The notes: generated by a model not told the origin, from the sequence alone. Counted from the stretch's first letter, positions 37,815 through 46,351 are shown. The stretch: 64,000 bases of DNA from Amycolatopsis sp. FBCC-B4732 (GCF_023008405.1 NZ_CP095376.1:8350501-8414500), one strand, 5' to 3'. A program made the numbers and translations.

Positions 37815-38987
37815 ATGAGTGCACGGGAATGGATCGGTAAGGACTTCTACCGTGAACTGGGCGTCTCTTCCGACGCCACCTCGGACGAGATCAAGAAGGC
37901 CTACCGGAAGCTGGCTAAGGAGAACCACCCGGACGCGAACGCCGGCAACGCCGACGCGGAGCAGAAGTTCAAGGCGGTCTCCGAGGCGTACGGCGTGCTC
38001 TCCGACGCGAGCAAGCGCAAGGAGTACGACGAAGCGCGGCGGCTGTTCGGCAGCGGGGGCGGGTTCAACTTCCCCGGCGGTGGCGGCGGCACCGGCAGCT
38101 TCGACGTCGGGGACATCTTCGGCCAGGCCGGCGCCAACCAGCAGGGTGGCTTCGGCGGCCTCGGGGACATCCTCGGCGGGCTGTTCGGCCGCGGCCGCGG
38201 GCCGGCGGGCGCGACGGCGAACCGGCCGCAGCGCGGTGCCGACGTCGAGACGGACGTCCGGATCGACTTCACCGAGGCGGTCAAGGGCGCGACCCTGCCG
38301 CTGCGGCTGTCGAGCCCGGCGACCTGTTCGACGTGCAGCGGCAACGGTGCGAAGCCGGGCACGTCGCCGCGGACCTGCCCGACCTGTTCCGGTTCGGGGC
38401 TGGTCAGCCGCAGCCAGGGTGCCTTCGCGTTCTCGGAGCCGTGCCGCGACTGCCGCGGCCGCGGGACGATCATCGACGACCCGTGCCCCGAGTGCGGCGG
38501 CGAAGGCGTCAGCACGCGGACCCGCACGCTGACCGTCCGGATCCCGCCGGGCGTCGACGACGACCAGCGGATCCGGCTGGCCGGTCAGGGCGAGCCGGGC
38601 CGGGGCGGCGCGCAGGCGGGCGACCTGTACGTCCGGGTGCACGTGGCTCCGCACAAGCTGTTCGGGCGCAAGGCGCTCGACCTGACGGTCACCGTGCCGG
38701 TCGACTTCACCGAACTGGTGCTCGGCACCACGATCACGGTGCCGACGCTCGAAGGCAAGGTCTCGCTCAAGGTGCCGCCGGGCACCGCGAGCGGCCGGGT
38801 GCTGCGCGTGCGCGGCAAGGGCATCGCCAAGCGCGACGGTGCGCAAGGTGACCTGCTCGTCACCCTCCAGGCGGCGATTCCCGCCAAACTGGACGACAAG
38901 GCGCGCGAAGCACTGCAGGCGTACGCCGAGTCGATGGCCGGGCACGACCCCCGGCCCGAGATCACTGAGCTGCTCGAAGGCAGGTGA
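37815..38987 (+). CDS. dnaJ: Co-chaperone DnaJ (Hsp40)
   Basis: A 390-residue type I DnaJ. The J domain has the essential HPD at residues 38-40, followed by a long Gly/Phe region (about 75-140), four zinc-binding CxxCxGxG-type repeats (CSTCSGNG, CPTCSGSG, CRDCRGRG, CPECGGEG) and the C-terminal substrate-binding domains. It delivers clients to DnaK and triggers its ATPase. GGAGGAG precedes the ATG, 36 bases after grpE. The stop overlaps hspR. Confidence 0.98.
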   Translation: MSAREWIGKDFYRELGVSSDATSDEIKKAYRKLAKENHPDANAGNADAEQKFKAVSEAYGVLSDASKRKEYDEARRLFGSGGGFNFPGGGGGTGSFDVGDIFGQAGANQQGGFGGLGDILGGLFGRGRGPAGATANRPQRGADVETDVRIDFTEAVKGATLPLRLSSPATCSTCSGNGAKPGTSPRTCPTCSGSGLVSRSQGAFAFSEPCRDCRGRGTIIDDPCPECGGEGVSTRTRTLTVRIPPGVDDDQRIRLAGQGEPGRGGAQAGDLYVRVHVAPHKLFGRKALDLTVTVPVDFTELVLGTTITVPTLEGKVSLKVPPGTASGRVLRVRGKGIAKRDGAQGDLLVTLQAAIPAKLDDKAREALQAYAESMAGHDPRPEITELLEGR

Positions 38988-39418
38988 GTGGGATGTTCGG
39001 CGGGATCCCGCAGGAAGGCGACGAAGAGACCCCGGTGTTCGTCATCTCGGTGGCGGCCCAGCTCGCCGGGATGCACGCGCAGACGTTGCGCACCTACGAC
39101 CGGCAGGGCCTGGTGTCACCGGGCCGCACCTCCGGTGGCGGGCGGCGCTACTCGATGCGGGACATCGCGCTGCTGCGCGAGGTCCAGCGCCTGTCGCAGG
39201 AGGACGGCGTCAACCTGGCCGGCATCAAGCGCATCATCGAGCTGGAGAACCAGGTCGACGCGCTGCGGGCCCGGATCACCGAGCTGACCGAGGAACTGGC
39301 CGCGGCGTACGTGGCCGGCGAACAGGCCGCGGCGGCCGCGCACGCGTCCTACCGCCGGGACCTCGTGCCGCTCAACCAGCAGACCGCCATGGTGGTCTGG
39401 CGTCCCAAGCGCCGCTGA
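38984..39418 (+). CDS. hspR: Heat-shock repressor HspR (MerR family)
   Basis: A 144-residue MerR-type regulator: the helix-turn-helix VISVAAQLAGMHAQTLRTYD, wing RTSGGGRRYSMRDIALLREV, then a coiled coil (about 85-115). It binds HAIR sites to repress dnaK and clpB; both sites are seen in this window. GTG 38984 overlaps the dnaJ stop; an in-frame ATG at 38993 is an alternative. Its position as last gene of the operon gives autoregulation. Confidence 0.96.
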   Translation: MSGMFGGIPQEGDEETPVFVISVAAQLAGMHAQTLRTYDRQGLVSPGRTSGGGRRYSMRDIALLREVQRLSQEDGVNLAGIKRIIELENQVDALRARITELTEELAAAYVAGEQAAAAAHASYRRDLVPLNQQTAMVVWRPKRR

Positions 39419-39430
39419 GCACGTGAACCG

Positions 39431-39464
39431 CGAAGGCCTCCCCGGGTGACCGGGGAGGCCTTCG
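39431..39464. terminator. Bidirectional terminator between hspR and ABC-F gene
   Basis: A perfect 15-bp stem (39431-39445 with 39450-39464) with loop GTGA sits between the convergent ends of hspR and the ABC-F gene and can serve both. Confidence 0.85.
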
Positions 39465-39468
39465 TGCG

Positions 39469-41040
39469 TCAGAGCTCCAGCCGCGGCCAGGCCGCGAGGT
39501 CGGCCAGCATCCGGCGGTCGTGCGTCGCGACGACCACCGCGGCCGGGGTCTTCAGCAAGGCCTCGGTCAGCTCCTCGACGAGCACCGCCGACAGGTGGTT
39601 GGTCGGCTCGTCGAAGACGAGCACGTCCGGCCGTCCGGCCAGCCGCAGGGCGAGGTCGAGCCGGCGTTGCTGACCCTGCGACATCCGCCCGACCGGGGTG
39701 CGCAGCGCTTCGGCGTCGAGCAGTCCCATCGCCGAAACCGGGACGCCCGCTCGCTCGAACAGCGCGCGAGCGGTGAGCTCTTCAGGCCACGCCGGGACTT
39801 CCTGGCCGATCAGGGCCACTTTCGCGCGGGCCAGGTGCCGGACCGAACCCGTTGTCGGCGTGAGCTTTCCGGCGAGCGCGGACAGCAGCGTCGACTTGCC
39901 CGCACCGTTCTCGCCGGTGACCAGCAGCCGGTCGCCGCGGTCGAGTGACAGCGTCACCGGGCCGGTGAGCCGTCCGGCGACGCCGACGTCGTCCAGGCGG
40001 ACGAGCGCCTGAGCGCCGGAGCCGAGATCCGGCCACCGCAACGACAACGGCGGTTCGGGCACGGTGACGCGGTGCGCTTCGAGCGCGGCCCGTTCCCGGT
40101 TGAGGGCCTGGACGACGCCGGGCGCGCGGCTCTGCCGCTGGTGCCGTCCGGTGCCCTTGTCCGGGCGCCAGCCGGTGCTGAGCCGGTCGCGGGCCTGCGC
40201 CACCGCGGCGGTGAGCTGCCGATGGGCGTCCTGCTGCTCCTCGTGGTCCTGCACCCACCGCTCCCGGTCGCGGCGGCGCCCGTCCCGCCAGGCGTCGTAA
40301 CCCCCGGCGTACCGGCGCGGACGGCCGTCCTGGCTGGGGCTGAGGTCGAGGAACTCGGTCGCGACGTCGGCCAGCAGCGCCCGGTCGTGGCTGACCAGCG
40401 CGACCCCGCCGTCGTGCCCGCGCAGGCGGGCGGTGAGGAACGCGAGGCCGGCGGCGTCGAGGTGGTTGCCGGGCTCGTCGAGCAGCAGGAAGTCGTACCG
40501 CGCGCCGAGCAGGCAGGCCAGCCGCACGCGGTAGCGCTGCCCCACCGAAAGCGTGCTCAGCGCCCGGCCGCGGTCGGCACAGGCGTCGAGCGCTTCGAGC
40601 GCGACGTCGACGCGGCGCTCGGCGTCCCACGCGTCGAGGCGCGTGGCCGCGTCGAGCGCGACAGCGTAGCGATCTTCGGCGCCTTCGGCCGACTTCGCGA
40701 GATCTTCAGTGGCGGTATCGAGGGCGCTCAGGGCGGCGTGGACGTCCCGCAACGCCGCGGTGGTCAGCGTCCCGACGGTCTCGCCGGACCGGAACGGCAG
40801 CGCCTGCCGCGCGATCCCGACGGTGCCGGTCCGGTGCACGACCCCGTGATCGGGCGCGCGAAGGCCGGCGAGGACGTGCAGCAACGTGGTTTTGCCACGC
40901 CCGTTCTCGCCGACGACGGCCAGCCGCGACCGGGCGGAAACGGTGACGCTGACGTCGTGCAGCACCCGGCGCGAGCCGAGCGTGACGCCGACGCCTTCCG
41001 CGCGCAGGTGGACGGGCTGGGAGGAAAGAGGGGAAGACAA
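39469..41040 (-). CDS. ARE-type ABC-F ribosomal protection protein
   Basis: A 523-residue protein with two ATPase domains and no membrane helices, the ABC-F layout. Domain 1 has Walker [10 protein letters not shown] and Walker [13 protein letters not shown]; domain 2 has GENGAGKST and [12 protein letters not shown]. Signature 1 is the unusual [12 protein letters not shown], while signature 2 is [19 protein letters not shown] proteins enter the ribosomal E site and push out macrolides, lincosamides or similar drugs. The start is TTG 41040, preceded by GGAG. Upstream is a leader peptide and hairpins suited to drug-induced expression. Confidence 0.88.
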   Translation of the reverse strand: MSSPLSSQPVHLRAEGVGVTLGSRRVLHDVSVTVSARSRLAVVGENGRGKTTLLHVLAGLRAPDHGVVHRTGTVGIARQALPFRSGETVGTLTTAALRDVHAALSALDTATEDLAKSAEGAEDRYAVALDAATRLDAWDAERRVDVALEALDACADRGRALSTLSVGQRYRVRLACLLGARYDFLLLDEPGNHLDAAGLAFLTARLRGHDGGVALVSHDRALLADVATEFLDLSPSQDGRPRRYAGGYDAWRDGRRRDRERWVQDHEEQQDAHRQLTAAVAQARDRLSTGWRPDKGTGRHQRQSRAPGVVQALNRERAALEAHRVTVPEPPLSLRWPDLGSGAQALVRLDDVGVAGRLTGPVTLSLDRGDRLLVTGENGAGKSTLLSALAGKLTPTTGSVRHLARAKVALIGQEVPAWPEELTARALFERAGVPVSAMGLLDAEALRTPVGRMSQGQQRRLDLALRLAGRPDVLVFDEPTNHLSAVLVEELTEALLKTPAAVVVATHDRRMLADLAAWPRLEL

Positions 41041-41134
41041 GGGTGGCTCCGCGGCTCAGGAGGGAGCCGGGCAGCGCGGAAGCGGCCGCCCGGCAAGGAC
41101 CGGAACGGCGGGCAGAAAAGGGGGTGCACCGCCG
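41041..41134 (-). promoter_or_regulatory. Leader hairpins (attenuator) before the ABC-F gene
   Basis: Three stems can form on the minus strand: (0) ACCGCCG-CTGA-CGGCGGT (41145-41128) with the leader-peptide stop in the loop; (1) GCCGGGC/GCCCGGC (41094-41088 with 41072-41066); (2) GGCTCC/GGAGCC (41068-41063 with 41050-41045). Stems 1 and 2 share 41066-41068 and exclude each other. Stem 2 buries the GGAG ribosome-binding site of the ABC-F gene. This is the design of a translation-coupled attenuator. Confidence 0.6.
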
Positions 41135-41179
41135 TCAGCGGCGGTTCCGCAACCTCATGAAGACGGGACAGGAGTACAT
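41135..41179 (-). CDS. Leader peptide (MYSCPVFMRLRNRR) of the ABC-F gene
   Basis: A 14-codon frame that begins seven bases past a TAGCCT -10 box, so it is probably leaderless. Its product ends in an Arg-rich RLRNRR tail. Drug-stalled ribosomes on such peptides commonly induce ABC-F and methylase genes. Its stop codon sits in the loop of a hairpin. Confidence 0.6.
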   Translation of the reverse strand: MYSCPVFMRLRNRR

Positions 41180-41186
41180 GATCGCG

Positions 41187-41216
41187 AGGCTAACCCGCGC
41201 GGAGGGGGACGGCCAA
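41187..41216 (-). promoter_or_regulatory. Promoter of the ABC-F leader
   Basis: On the minus strand TTGGCC (41216-41211) and TAGCCT (41192-41187) are 18 bases apart; the start point should fall at or next to the leader ATG. An AT-rich GGTTATTCG lies just upstream, as expected for a WhiB7-type activator, though that is inference. Confidence 0.55.
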
Positions 41217-41328
41217 GCGAATAACCGACCGGACGGCGAGGGCCGGCCCGCGCGAGCGCGGGAGCGGCCGACCGGCGCGCGGCAGCCGCGGGCAGCCCCT
41301 CCCGGGTGCCCGCGGCTTCGTGTCGCGG

Positions 41329-41868
41329 TCAAGCCTTGAAGTTCAGCAGCTGCTTCACCTCTGCCGTCCGCGACTCGATCACCCGGCGGGCCAGGTCGCG
41401 GGCCTCGGCGTTCACGCCGCCGGAAGTTCCGTTCTCCGACTGGGCCAGCTCCACCGCGCCTTGCTGCTGGCCGGTCAGCACGTCGAGGAACTTGCGGGTG
41501 AACTCCTGGTCCGGCGCCGACTTCAGCGCTCCCACCAGGTCCGGGGCCGTCATCTTCATGCCGCCGTGGCCCGCGTGGGCTTGGGGGTTCGCGTCCATCG
41601 TCTCGGGCTCGTTCCAGGCTCGGAGCCAGCCCTTCACCTGGTCGACCTCGGTCCGCTGCGTCACCTCGATCGCCGCCGCCAGTTCCTTCAGCGGGGCCGG
41701 AACCGCGCGGCCCGCGGCGAGGTGGGCGATCTCGATCCCCTGCTCGTTCTGCGGGATCAGCATCTGCAGGAACATCACGTCGGCCGCGTTGTGGGACGGG
41801 GCGGCCGGCGTCGCGCCGCTGCTGCATCCGGTCAGCAGCAGCGCGACGACGGCCAGGACCAGCCTCAC
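41329..41868 (-). CDS. DUF305 lipoprotein
   Basis: A 179-residue exported protein. A lipobox (LVLAVVALLLTGCSSG) marks Cys at about residue 15 for lipidation. The DUF305 domain has ADVMFLQMLIPQNEQGIEIA, MKMTAPDLVGAL and FLDVLTGQQQGAVELAQ; the family is usually His/Met-rich and linked to copper, and AHAGHGGMKM is such a stretch. GTG 41868 overlaps the LPMO stop as GTGA. As LPMO is a copper enzyme, a role in copper supply is tempting but unproven. Confidence 0.88.
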   Translation of the reverse strand: MRLVLAVVALLLTGCSSGATPAAPSHNAADVMFLQMLIPQNEQGIEIAHLAAGRAVPAPLKELAAAIEVTQRTEVDQVKGWLRAWNEPETMDANPQAHAGHGGMKMTAPDLVGALKSAPDQEFTRKFLDVLTGQQQGAVELAQSENGTSGGVNAEARDLARRVIESRTAEVKQLLNFKA

Positions 41869-42623
41869 TGGCGCTGCCAGAGGGCCGGGGTGTTCGGCGG
41901 CTCCCAGCCCGCGATCGCCGTGTGCGGCTGGAGGCAGCGGTAGCTCGCGCCGTTGTACGTCACGACGTCGCCCGCCTTGTACGCCGTGCCCGCCGACCAG
42001 GTGCCGGTCGACGGCGGGGTCGTCGTCGGGGGCGGGGTCGTGGTGGGCGGCGGGGTCGTGGTCGGGGGCGGCGTGGTGGTGGGCGGCGGAGTGGTGCCCC
42101 CGCCGCCGACCTGCAGGTCGACGCAGCTGTAGAACGCGTTGGCCGTGTCCGAGATGTTCCAGATGGCCAGCACCTTGATCCGGCCCGAGTACCCGGCCAG
42201 GTTCACCGTGTGCGACAGCGTCGGCGGCGGCTGCTGGTTGTTGCCGTTGAAGACCGCGACGCGCGTGTTGCCGACGTAGTACTCGTAGTTCGTCGTCGAG
42301 TGGCGGGCGGTGAACACCCAGTTGAACGTCACCGTGCTGCCGACGGACTTCGCGGGCCACGCCTTCGATTCGTCGTTCAGCTGGGCGAACTGGGACAGCC
42401 CGCCGTTGCAGCTGCGCAGCCCCTTCGGGCCTTCGACGCTCTGCGGTTCGTAGACGATCTCGCCGCAGTTCGAGACCTTCCCGGCCGCGCAGTTGGCCTG
42501 CCGGCTGGGCGGGTCGGAGATGTACCCGTGGGCACTCGCGGTGGCCGCGGGGAGGACGACGACCAGCACCGGCGCCAGCAGGGCACCGGCCGCGGCCGCG
42601 AAGAGCTTTCGTTTCCAGGTCAT
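41865..42623 (-). CDS. Lytic polysaccharide monooxygenase (AA10) with CBM5/12
   Basis: A 252-residue secreted copper enzyme that cleaves crystalline chitin oxidatively. The signal peptide (1-31, ending TASA) exposes His32 (HGYISDPPSRQ), the first ligand of the histidine brace; the second is probably in FTARHSTTNYEYY, and NAFYSCVDLQV is a conserved AA10 strand. A repeated PPPTTT linker joins a CBM5/12 chitin-binding domain (WSAGTAYKAGDVVTYNGASY). The ATG at 42623 has GAGGAG upstream. A perfect DasR-type site lies 68-79 bases before it. The DUF305 gene is coupled downstream. Confidence 0.95.
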   Translation of the reverse strand: MTWKRKLFAAAAGALLAPVLVVVLPAATASAHGYISDPPSRQANCAAGKVSNCGEIVYEPQSVEGPKGLRSCNGGLSQFAQLNDESKAWPAKSVGSTVTFNWVFTARHSTTNYEYYVGNTRVAVFNGNNQQPPPTLSHTVNLAGYSGRIKVLAIWNISDTANAFYSCVDLQVGGGGTTPPPTTTPPPTTTPPPTTTPPPTTTPPSTGTWSAGTAYKAGDVVTYNGASYRCLQPHTAIAGWEPPNTPALWQRQ

Positions 42624-42639
42624 TTCGGCTCCTCGAGGG

Positions 42640-42655
42640 GGAACAGCTCTGTTCC
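42640..42655. promoter_or_regulatory. Palindrome in the LPMO leader
   Basis: GGAACAG-CT-CTGTTCC is a perfect 7-bp inverted repeat just upstream of the LPMO ribosome-binding site. It could be a second operator or a 5'-UTR hairpin. Confidence 0.4.
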
Positions 42656-42690
42656 GGAGGGAGGACGAACGAGCACATCCGGGGAAGATG

Positions 42691-42702
42691 TGGTCTAGAC
42701 CA
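42691..42702. promoter_or_regulatory. DasR-responsive element (dre) before the LPMO gene
   Basis: TGGTCTAGACCA is a perfect palindrome equal to the core of the known dre consensus ACTGGTCTAGACCAGT. DasR is the GntR-family repressor that controls chitin and N-acetylglucosamine use in actinomycetes and releases DNA on binding GlcN-6-P. Its place before a chitin LPMO fits. Confidence 0.85.
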
Positions 42703-42768
42703 TAAGTCGATTCGGGCACAACGGTCAACGAACTACCGCCGTTCGACGATTTCGCTGCTCCGCTCGGC

Positions 42769-43485
42769 TCAGTGCGAAGGTCGGGACGGCTGCTGCAGGT
42801 GTTCGCCGAAGAAAGACGTCACTCGGCGCCAGGCGTCTTCCGACGCTTCGTGGTGGTAGGTGAACCCGATCACCTTGAGCAGCAGGTTCAGCGGCAGGGC
42901 GACGTCGATCTTGTTCGCGAACCCGTGGCTCGCGCCCGGGTACTCCTTGACGTCGTGCGGGATCTCGCGCTCGGTGAGCGCCGTCTCGAGCTTCGCCGCC
43001 GCGCCGCGCAGCGAGAAGTCCTTCTTGCCGAAGCTGGCGACGACCGGGCAGGCGTCGTCGAGCACCGACAGGTTCTTCGGTAGCTGCCCGTAGTACGGCG
43101 CCGACGCCTCGAACCCGCGGGCCGCCGCGACGAGGGCGAAGCCGCCGCCCATGCAGAAGCCGGCGATGCCGATCCGGCCCGTGCAGTCCGGGCGGGCGGC
43201 GAGCAGCGCGCGGGACGCCTCGATGTCGTCGAAGCTGCGCCCCCGGTTGGCGAACATGTCCGAAAACACCCGGCGCACGCAGCGGCGCATGCCCCCGCGC
43301 GAGTACAGGTCCGGGCTGAGCGCCAAGAAGCCCTCGGCGGCGAAGCGGTCGGTGATGTTCTTCGTGTCCTGGCTCAGCCCGAAAGCGTCGTGGACGAGCA
43401 CCACACCGGGGTGCGGCCCTTCGCCGGCGGGTTCCGCCAGGTAGCCGCCGATGGTGCCGTCCGAAACCGGAATCGTCATCTCCAT
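42769..43485 (-). CDS. Dienelactone hydrolase family protein
   Basis: A 238-residue alpha/beta-hydrolase of the dienelactone type. The nucleophile is Cys in GIAGFCMGGGFALV, and His is in GASHGFANKID; the Asp is probably in FGKKDFSLRG. The N-terminal VLVHDAFGLSQDTKNITDRF is the usual oxyanion region. The family hydrolyses dienelactone or other lactones and esters. It is cytosolic. No aromatic-degradation genes are adjacent, so the substrate is unknown. Confidence 0.9.
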   Translation of the reverse strand: MEMTIPVSDGTIGGYLAEPAGEGPHPGVVLVHDAFGLSQDTKNITDRFAAEGFLALSPDLYSRGGMRRCVRRVFSDMFANRGRSFDDIEASRALLAARPDCTGRIGIAGFCMGGGFALVAAARGFEASAPYYGQLPKNLSVLDDACPVVASFGKKDFSLRGAAAKLETALTEREIPHDVKEYPGASHGFANKIDVALPLNLLLKVIGFTYHHEASEDAWRRVTSFFGEHLQQPSRPSH

Positions 43486-43504
43486 ATCGGCGACGATAGC
43501 GCGT

Positions 43505-44680
43505 TCAATCCAGGGTGAACGGGTCGTACGAAATCCGTTCCAGGTCGATCCCCTTGGCGAGCAGCTTCGCGATGGTGGATTGGATCATCGGCGGCGAACC
43601 GGAAACGAGGACGTCGTGGTTCTTCCACGAGCCCCGCTGCGTCACGGCGTGCGCGAGCGTGCCGCGGTCGCCGCCGGCCACCGCGCCTTCCTCGGTGACC
43701 GGCGTGACCGTCAGCCATTTGGACGTCGCGGCCAGCCGGCGCAAATCGTCCAATGCGTACAAATCTTCCGGTCTTCGGCCGCCGAAGAACAGGTGTACCG
43801 GCGGATTACGCTTCCAGCGCGCGAGGTCGTCGATGATCGCCATCAGCGGCGTGATGCCGGTGCCGCCGCCGATCAGCAGCAGGCGCCGCTTGGTGGTGGT
43901 CGGCCGCACGTCGAGCGCGCCCATCGACGGCCCGAGGCGCCAGACGTCACCCGGCCGGGTGTGGTTGACGATGCTGCCGCTGACCCAGCCGCCGGGCACC
44001 GCGCGCACGTGGAACGTGAGCTGCCCGTCGCCGCGCGGCGCGTTCGCCGGGGACAGGTACCGCCAGAACCGGGGCCGCTGCGGCACTTCGACGCTGACGT
44101 ACCCGCCGGCGCGGTACGGCAGCAGCCCCTCGGTGTGCACCTTCACCAGCGCGACGTCGCGGGCGAGTTTCCGGTGCTCCAGCACGGTCGCCGACCACGC
44201 CGCCGGCCCGGTCTCCGCCTGCGCCGCCTCGCGCATGGTCTTGGCGATGAGCCCGTACGCCGAGGTCCACGCCGATTCGACCTCGTGCGTCCACTTCTCC
44301 TTGAGGAACCGCTTGAGCGCCGCGATCAGCGCCACGCCGACGGCGTCGTAGTGGCGGGAGACGACGGCGAACTTGCGGTGGTCGCGGCCCAGCTGGCCGA
44401 GGAAGGTGACCAGCTCGTCGGGCCGGTCGACCATCTGCACGACGTACACGAGCGCGCGCAGCAGCCTGCTCCGCTGGGTCGACATGGTGACCGGGAACAG
44501 GTCGCGGCAATCGGGGGCGATCACGAACAACGCGCCGTAGAAGTACTGCGCCAGTTCGTCGGCTCTCGGCTCGACGGCCGCAAAACTTTCACGAATCAAT
44601 CGTGCCAGTTCGCGACCTTCCACAGCCGAAACAGGAAGTGTCTCGGGCAGCGTGGAGATCTTCACGGATTCAGCATTCAT
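43505..44680 (-). CDS. Flavohaemoglobin-like protein 1 (globin + ferredoxin reductase)
   Basis: A 391-residue fusion of a globin (about 20-150) and an FAD/NAD(P) reductase (about 155-391). Tyr48 (FYGALF) fits the B10 position, His110 (SRHYDAVG) the proximal haem ligand; RYLSPANAP is the FAD-binding RxYS-like motif and GGGTGITPLMAIIDDL binds NAD(P). Typical flavohaemoglobins oxidise NO to nitrate. The M. tuberculosis neighbour of clpB, Rv0385, is an atypical type II form, and these two may belong there. A close paralogue of equal length lies upstream. Confidence 0.9.
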   Translation of the reverse strand: MNAESVKISTLPETLPVSAVEGRELARLIRESFAAVEPRADELAQYFYGALFVIAPDCRDLFPVTMSTQRSRLLRALVYVVQMVDRPDELVTFLGQLGRDHRKFAVVSRHYDAVGVALIAALKRFLKEKWTHEVESAWTSAYGLIAKTMREAAQAETGPAAWSATVLEHRKLARDVALVKVHTEGLLPYRAGGYVSVEVPQRPRFWRYLSPANAPRGDGQLTFHVRAVPGGWVSGSIVNHTRPGDVWRLGPSMGALDVRPTTTKRRLLLIGGGTGITPLMAIIDDLARWKRNPPVHLFFGGRRPEDLYALDDLRRLAATSKWLTVTPVTEEGAVAGGDRGTLAHAVTQRGSWKNHDVLVSGSPPMIQSTIAKLLAKGIDLERISYDPFTLD

Positions 44681-44881
44681 CGGGAACGGTAATCTCCAGT
44701 CGTGCACAGGTAAAAGCGCCGTCCATGCGGCGTCGCTGTCGCGGTGCCGCCCCCGAGGGTTTCCGACTGTAGGCGCATTCCCGTGCAGATGCGCGTGATT
44801 CCGCGTGGTCCCGCTCGATCGGAGCAATTTGGACACACCGGGTCAACCCGATCTGGCACTGCGTAAAAACGATCAGTTCAC

Positions 44882-44896
44882 GGTGAAATGTTCACC
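44882..44896. promoter_or_regulatory. Perfect palindrome between the two flavohaemoglobin genes
   Basis: GGTGAA-ATG-TTCACC is a perfect 6-bp inverted repeat about 200 bases upstream of flavohaemoglobin 1 and 35 bases past the end of flavohaemoglobin 2. It may be an operator or a weak terminator stem. Confidence 0.4.
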
Positions 44897-44930
44897 GGAC
44901 AGGAGTATTGCCTTTCCGGTGTTACGGGAA

Positions 44931-46106
44931 TCAGTCGATCGTGAACGGATCGTATTGGATCTGGTCCAGTGCGCTGCCCGCCACGAGCATGCGCGAGACC
45001 GTCGCGCGGATCATCGCCGGCGAGCCGGACACGAGGATGTCGTGGCCGGGCCAGGCGCCGTAGCGCGTGACGGCCTCGGCCAGCGTGCCCTGCTCGAACC
45101 CGGGGACGTCGCCGCCGCGCTCCACCACCGGCGAGATGGTGAGCCACGGGTTGATGGCCGCGAGCGCGCGCAGCTCTTCGAGGTCGTAGAGGTCCTCACG
45201 GGACGGTCCGCCGTAGAAGAGGTGCGTCTTCGGGTTCTCACCCCACAGCGCGAGGTGGTCGAGGATCGAGCGCAGCGGCGCCACGCCGGTGCCGCCGGCG
45301 ATCATCAGCACGCCTCGTGACGCTTCGCGGTCGACCGTCAGCCGGCCGAGTGGCGGGCCGAGCCGCCAGACGTCGCCGGGCTGGGTGTGGCTGACGATGG
45401 CGCGGGAGACCCAGCCGCCGTCGACCGCGCGGACGTGGAACTCGATGCCGCCGTCCTCGCGCGGCGCGTTCGCCGGCGAAAGGTAGCGCCACAGCCGCGG
45501 CCGCTGCGGCACTTCGACGCTCATGTACTGGCCGGGGTGGTAGGGCACCGGCTGCTCCGGCCGCAGCCGGACGAGGGCGAGGTCCCAGGTCAGCCGCCGG
45601 TGCTCGACCACGGTGGCGTGCCACGACGGCGGGTTCTGGTCGGCCGCGGCGGCGTCCTGCATGGCCCGCGCGGCGATCGTGAAGGCCTCGGCCCACGCGC
45701 GTTCGACCTCCGGCGTCCACTCCCGGCCGAGGTGGTTCTTGAGCGACGCGAGCAGGGCCGTCCCGACTGCTTCGTAGTGCCGCGGCACCACGCCGAACTT
45801 GCGGTGATCGCGCCCGAGCTGGCGCAGGAACGGCGCCAGGTCGTCGGGCCGGTCCACCATCTGCACGATGTGCACCAGCGCGCGGACCAGCCGGCCGCGC
45901 TGGATCTCCATGTTGATCGGGAAGAAGTCGCGCGTGGTGGGGGCCAGGGTGAACAGCATCCCGTAAAAGAACTGGGAGATGTCCGCGATGTACGGCTCGG
46001 ACTTCGCCCAGCTGTCCCGGATGAGCTTGACCATCGCGGCGACGGCGGCGGGGGCTTCACGCGGGGCCGAAGACCTGGGGAGCGGGCTGACCGAGTCGGC
46101 GGTCAT
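44931..46106 (-). CDS. Flavohaemoglobin-like protein 2 (globin + ferredoxin reductase)
   Basis: A 391-residue paralogue of the gene at 43505-44680, with the same domains and even the same numbering: Tyr48 (FFYGMLF) and His110 (PRHYEAVG), then WRYLSPANAP and GGTGVAPLRSILDHL. About half of the residues look identical, so the duplication is old. Both end in SYDPFTLD / QYDPFTID. It should bind haem and FAD and take electrons from NAD(P)H, or D-lactate if truly type II. It has a separate promoter; a MarR regulator diverges 245 bases away. Confidence 0.9.
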   Translation of the reverse strand: MTADSVSPLPRSSAPREAPAAVAAMVKLIRDSWAKSEPYIADISQFFYGMLFTLAPTTRDFFPINMEIQRGRLVRALVHIVQMVDRPDDLAPFLRQLGRDHRKFGVVPRHYEAVGTALLASLKNHLGREWTPEVERAWAEAFTIAARAMQDAAAADQNPPSWHATVVEHRRLTWDLALVRLRPEQPVPYHPGQYMSVEVPQRPRLWRYLSPANAPREDGGIEFHVRAVDGGWVSRAIVSHTQPGDVWRLGPPLGRLTVDREASRGVLMIAGGTGVAPLRSILDHLALWGENPKTHLFYGGPSREDLYDLEELRALAAINPWLTISPVVERGGDVPGFEQGTLAEAVTRYGAWPGHDILVSGSPAMIRATVSRMLVAGSALDQIQYDPFTID

Positions 46107-46351
46107 GAGGGGTTGTTCACGGGTCGGGGACCGCCTCCTGGGTCCATCGCCACTGCAGCCACCTCGTCACTCGAACGCGCCGCGCGCGCGGCCCGTCCGC
46201 AGGGTAGCCGCCGGGCGGCCTTTTGCCCGCATTGTTGCTCCGACCGGGTGTATTTCCGCCGGTGGGAGCGTGGGCGACCTCACCGACCGGATGGTTGCCC
46301 TGAGCAAGCGTCCGGCAATAAACTTGTATTGCACAACTAAGGGAGGTTCCG

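Noticed and set aside
42640..42655. Palindrome GGAACAG-CT-CTGTTCC as a second DasR site
   Set aside because: It does not match the TGGTCTAGACCA core; kept only as an undefined palindrome.
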